From: Rhodobiaceae bacterium UBA6963
Lineage (GTDB): Bacteria > Pseudomonadota > Alphaproteobacteria > RS24
Reading direction: 5' to 3'
Length of the DNA stretch: 15,006 nucleotides
Assembly (NCBI GenBank): GCA_002450335.1
Contig: DJZB01000051.1
Coordinates: forward strand, 7,710-22,715
In this document: piece after piece, positions 14,159 through 15,006 of the stretch
Layout of the letters: every line of letters begins with the position of its first letter
Numbering within the stretch: the stretch's first letter is position 1
The notes under the pieces: generated by a model
Databases searched by the model: none
Seen by the model: only the letters and a program-made list of their open reading frames with translations
What the model was told of the DNA's origin: nothing
Made by a program: the position numbers and the translations under genes

Positions 14159-15006
14159 ATGGCAACAGATCAAGCCACGGCTCATCACGAAGATCATCCG
14201 GTAGGGTGGAAGCGTTACGTCTATTCGACGAACCATAAAGATATTGGCACGATGTATTTGATTTTTGCGATTATCGCAGGGATTATTGGTGGCGCTATGT
14301 CTGTGGTTATGCGGATGGAACTGCAGGCCCCAGGTGACGGCATTTTGGGTGGTGATTACCACCTCTATAATGTTCTGGTGACCGGACACGGCCTGATTAT
14401 GGTGTTTTTCATGGTCATGCCGGCCATGATTGGTGGTTTTGGGAACTGGTTTGTGCCGCTGATGATTGGCGCACCTGATATGGCCTTCCCACGAATGAAT
14501 AATATTTCATTCTGGCTTTTGCCTTTCGCTTTTGCGCTGCTCGGCATTTCAATTTTTGTTGAAGGTCCCCCCGGTAATGACGGTGTCGGTGGTGGGTGGA
14601 CAATTTATCCGCCGCTTTCAACGTCCGGACAACCTGGCCCGGCAATGGATTTTGCCATTCTCTCACTTCACGTGGCAGGCGCTTCATCCATTTTGGGTGC
14701 CATTAACTTCATTACAACTATCTTCAATATGCGCGCGCCTGGCATGACATTGCACAAGATGCCACTTTTTGTCTGGTCCGTTCTTGTCACAGCCTTTTTG
14801 TTGTTGCTGTCTCTGCCTGTACTTGCCGGTGCGATTACCATGTTGCTGACAGATAGAAATTTTGGCACGACATTCTTTGATCCTGCCGGTGGTGGTGATC
14901 CGATTTTGTATCAGCACTTGTTCTGGTTTTTTGGTCACCCTGAAGTTTATATTCTTATTCTTCCAGGCTTTGGTATTATCAGTCATGTCGTTTCGACATT
15001 TTCCAA
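14159..15006 (+). CDS. coxA: Cytochrome c oxidase subunit I, N-terminal part (cut by the right edge)
   Basis: CoxA is the catalytic subunit, reducing O2 at the heme a3-CuB site and pumping protons across the inner membrane. I translated 282 codons from the ATG at 14159; the gene continues past the edge, so roughly half of a usual subunit I is visible. Residues seen include YVYSTNHKDIGTMYL (20-34), heme a ligand H77 in TGHGLIM, the D-channel positions N96 in GFGNWFVP and D107 in GAPDMAFPRMNN, and the CuB/E-site segment WFFGHPEVYILILPGFG (256-272), with CuB ligand H260, proton-gate E262 and Y264, which should form the His-Tyr cross-link. E262 puts it in the A1-type (mitochondrial-like) class. 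The remaining CuB and heme a3 histidines lie outside the window. Confidence 0.98.
   Translation, partial: MATDQATAHHEDHPVGWKRYVYSTNHKDIGTMYLIFAIIAGIIGGAMSVVMRMELQAPGDGILGGDYHLYNVLVTGHGLIMVFFMVMPAMIGGFGNWFVPLMIGAPDMAFPRMNNISFWLLPFAFALLGISIFVEGPPGNDGVGGGWTIYPPLSTSGQPGPAMDFAILSLHVAGASSILGAINFITTIFNMRAPGMTLHKMPLFVWSVLVTAFLLLLSLPVLAGAITMLLTDRNFGTTFFDPAGGGDPILYQHLFWFFGHPEVYILILPGFGIISHVVSTFS

Noticed and set aside
1..15006. A mobile element, defence system, CRISPR array, RNA gene or other accessory island
   Set aside because: All substantial frames are explained by core metabolic, envelope and respiratory genes in an order typical of alphaproteobacteria; I saw no terminal repeats, integrase, transposase, tRNA or direct-repeat array.

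Overview
The window looks like a core chromosomal segment of an alphaproteobacterium with a moderately AT-leaning composition (judged by eye, not computed). The reasons are the gene families and their order: plant-type glutamate-cysteine ligase next to rsmE, tldD divergent from the aa3 oxidase genes coxB-coxA, and a Kdo/lipid A cluster in which a DUF374 acyltransferase-like gene precedes waaA and lpxK. From general knowledge this arrangement resembles Rhizobiales/Parvibaculales-type genomes, possibly a marine lineage. That placement is an inference and no species is named.

Right-to-left block (1-9206, minus strand). ubiA (ubiquinone) comes first. After a 135-bp gap with a good sigma70-type promoter there is a tight run of eight genes: tldE, cysQ, msbA, two tandem DUF374 paralogues, waaA, lpxK and the start of lpxL (cut by the left edge). 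Spacings are mostly between a 14-nt overlap and about 47 nt, so they are probably one operon. The last six genes work on the outer-membrane lipid: WaaA adds Kdo, LpxK phosphorylates lipid A at the 4' position, LpxL adds a secondary acyl chain, MsbA flips the product across the inner membrane, and the DUF374 proteins are acyltransferase-like with unknown substrate.

Middle block (9344-12986). rsmE (16S rRNA m3U methyltransferase) and gshA (first step of glutathione synthesis) read rightward and are probably co-transcribed. tldD reads leftward and converges on gshA with only 21 bp between them. TldD (metalloprotease, zinc ligands present) and TldE (no zinc motif) would form one heteromeric protease, although they are encoded 3.4 kb apart under separate promoters.

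Right block (13268-15006, plus strand). coxB and coxA encode subunits II and I of an aa3-type cytochrome c oxidase with the copper and heme ligands in place; coxA runs off the right edge. The 281-bp tldD-coxB gap holds a strong tldD promoter, a -10 box for coxB, a small inverted repeat, a hairpin with a T-run and a 52-codon ORF of doubtful reality.

There is no mobile element, tRNA, rRNA, CRISPR array or clear new system. The most unusual point is the tandem, diverged pair of DUF374 genes in the lipid A operon, one of which has lost residues of the family motif.
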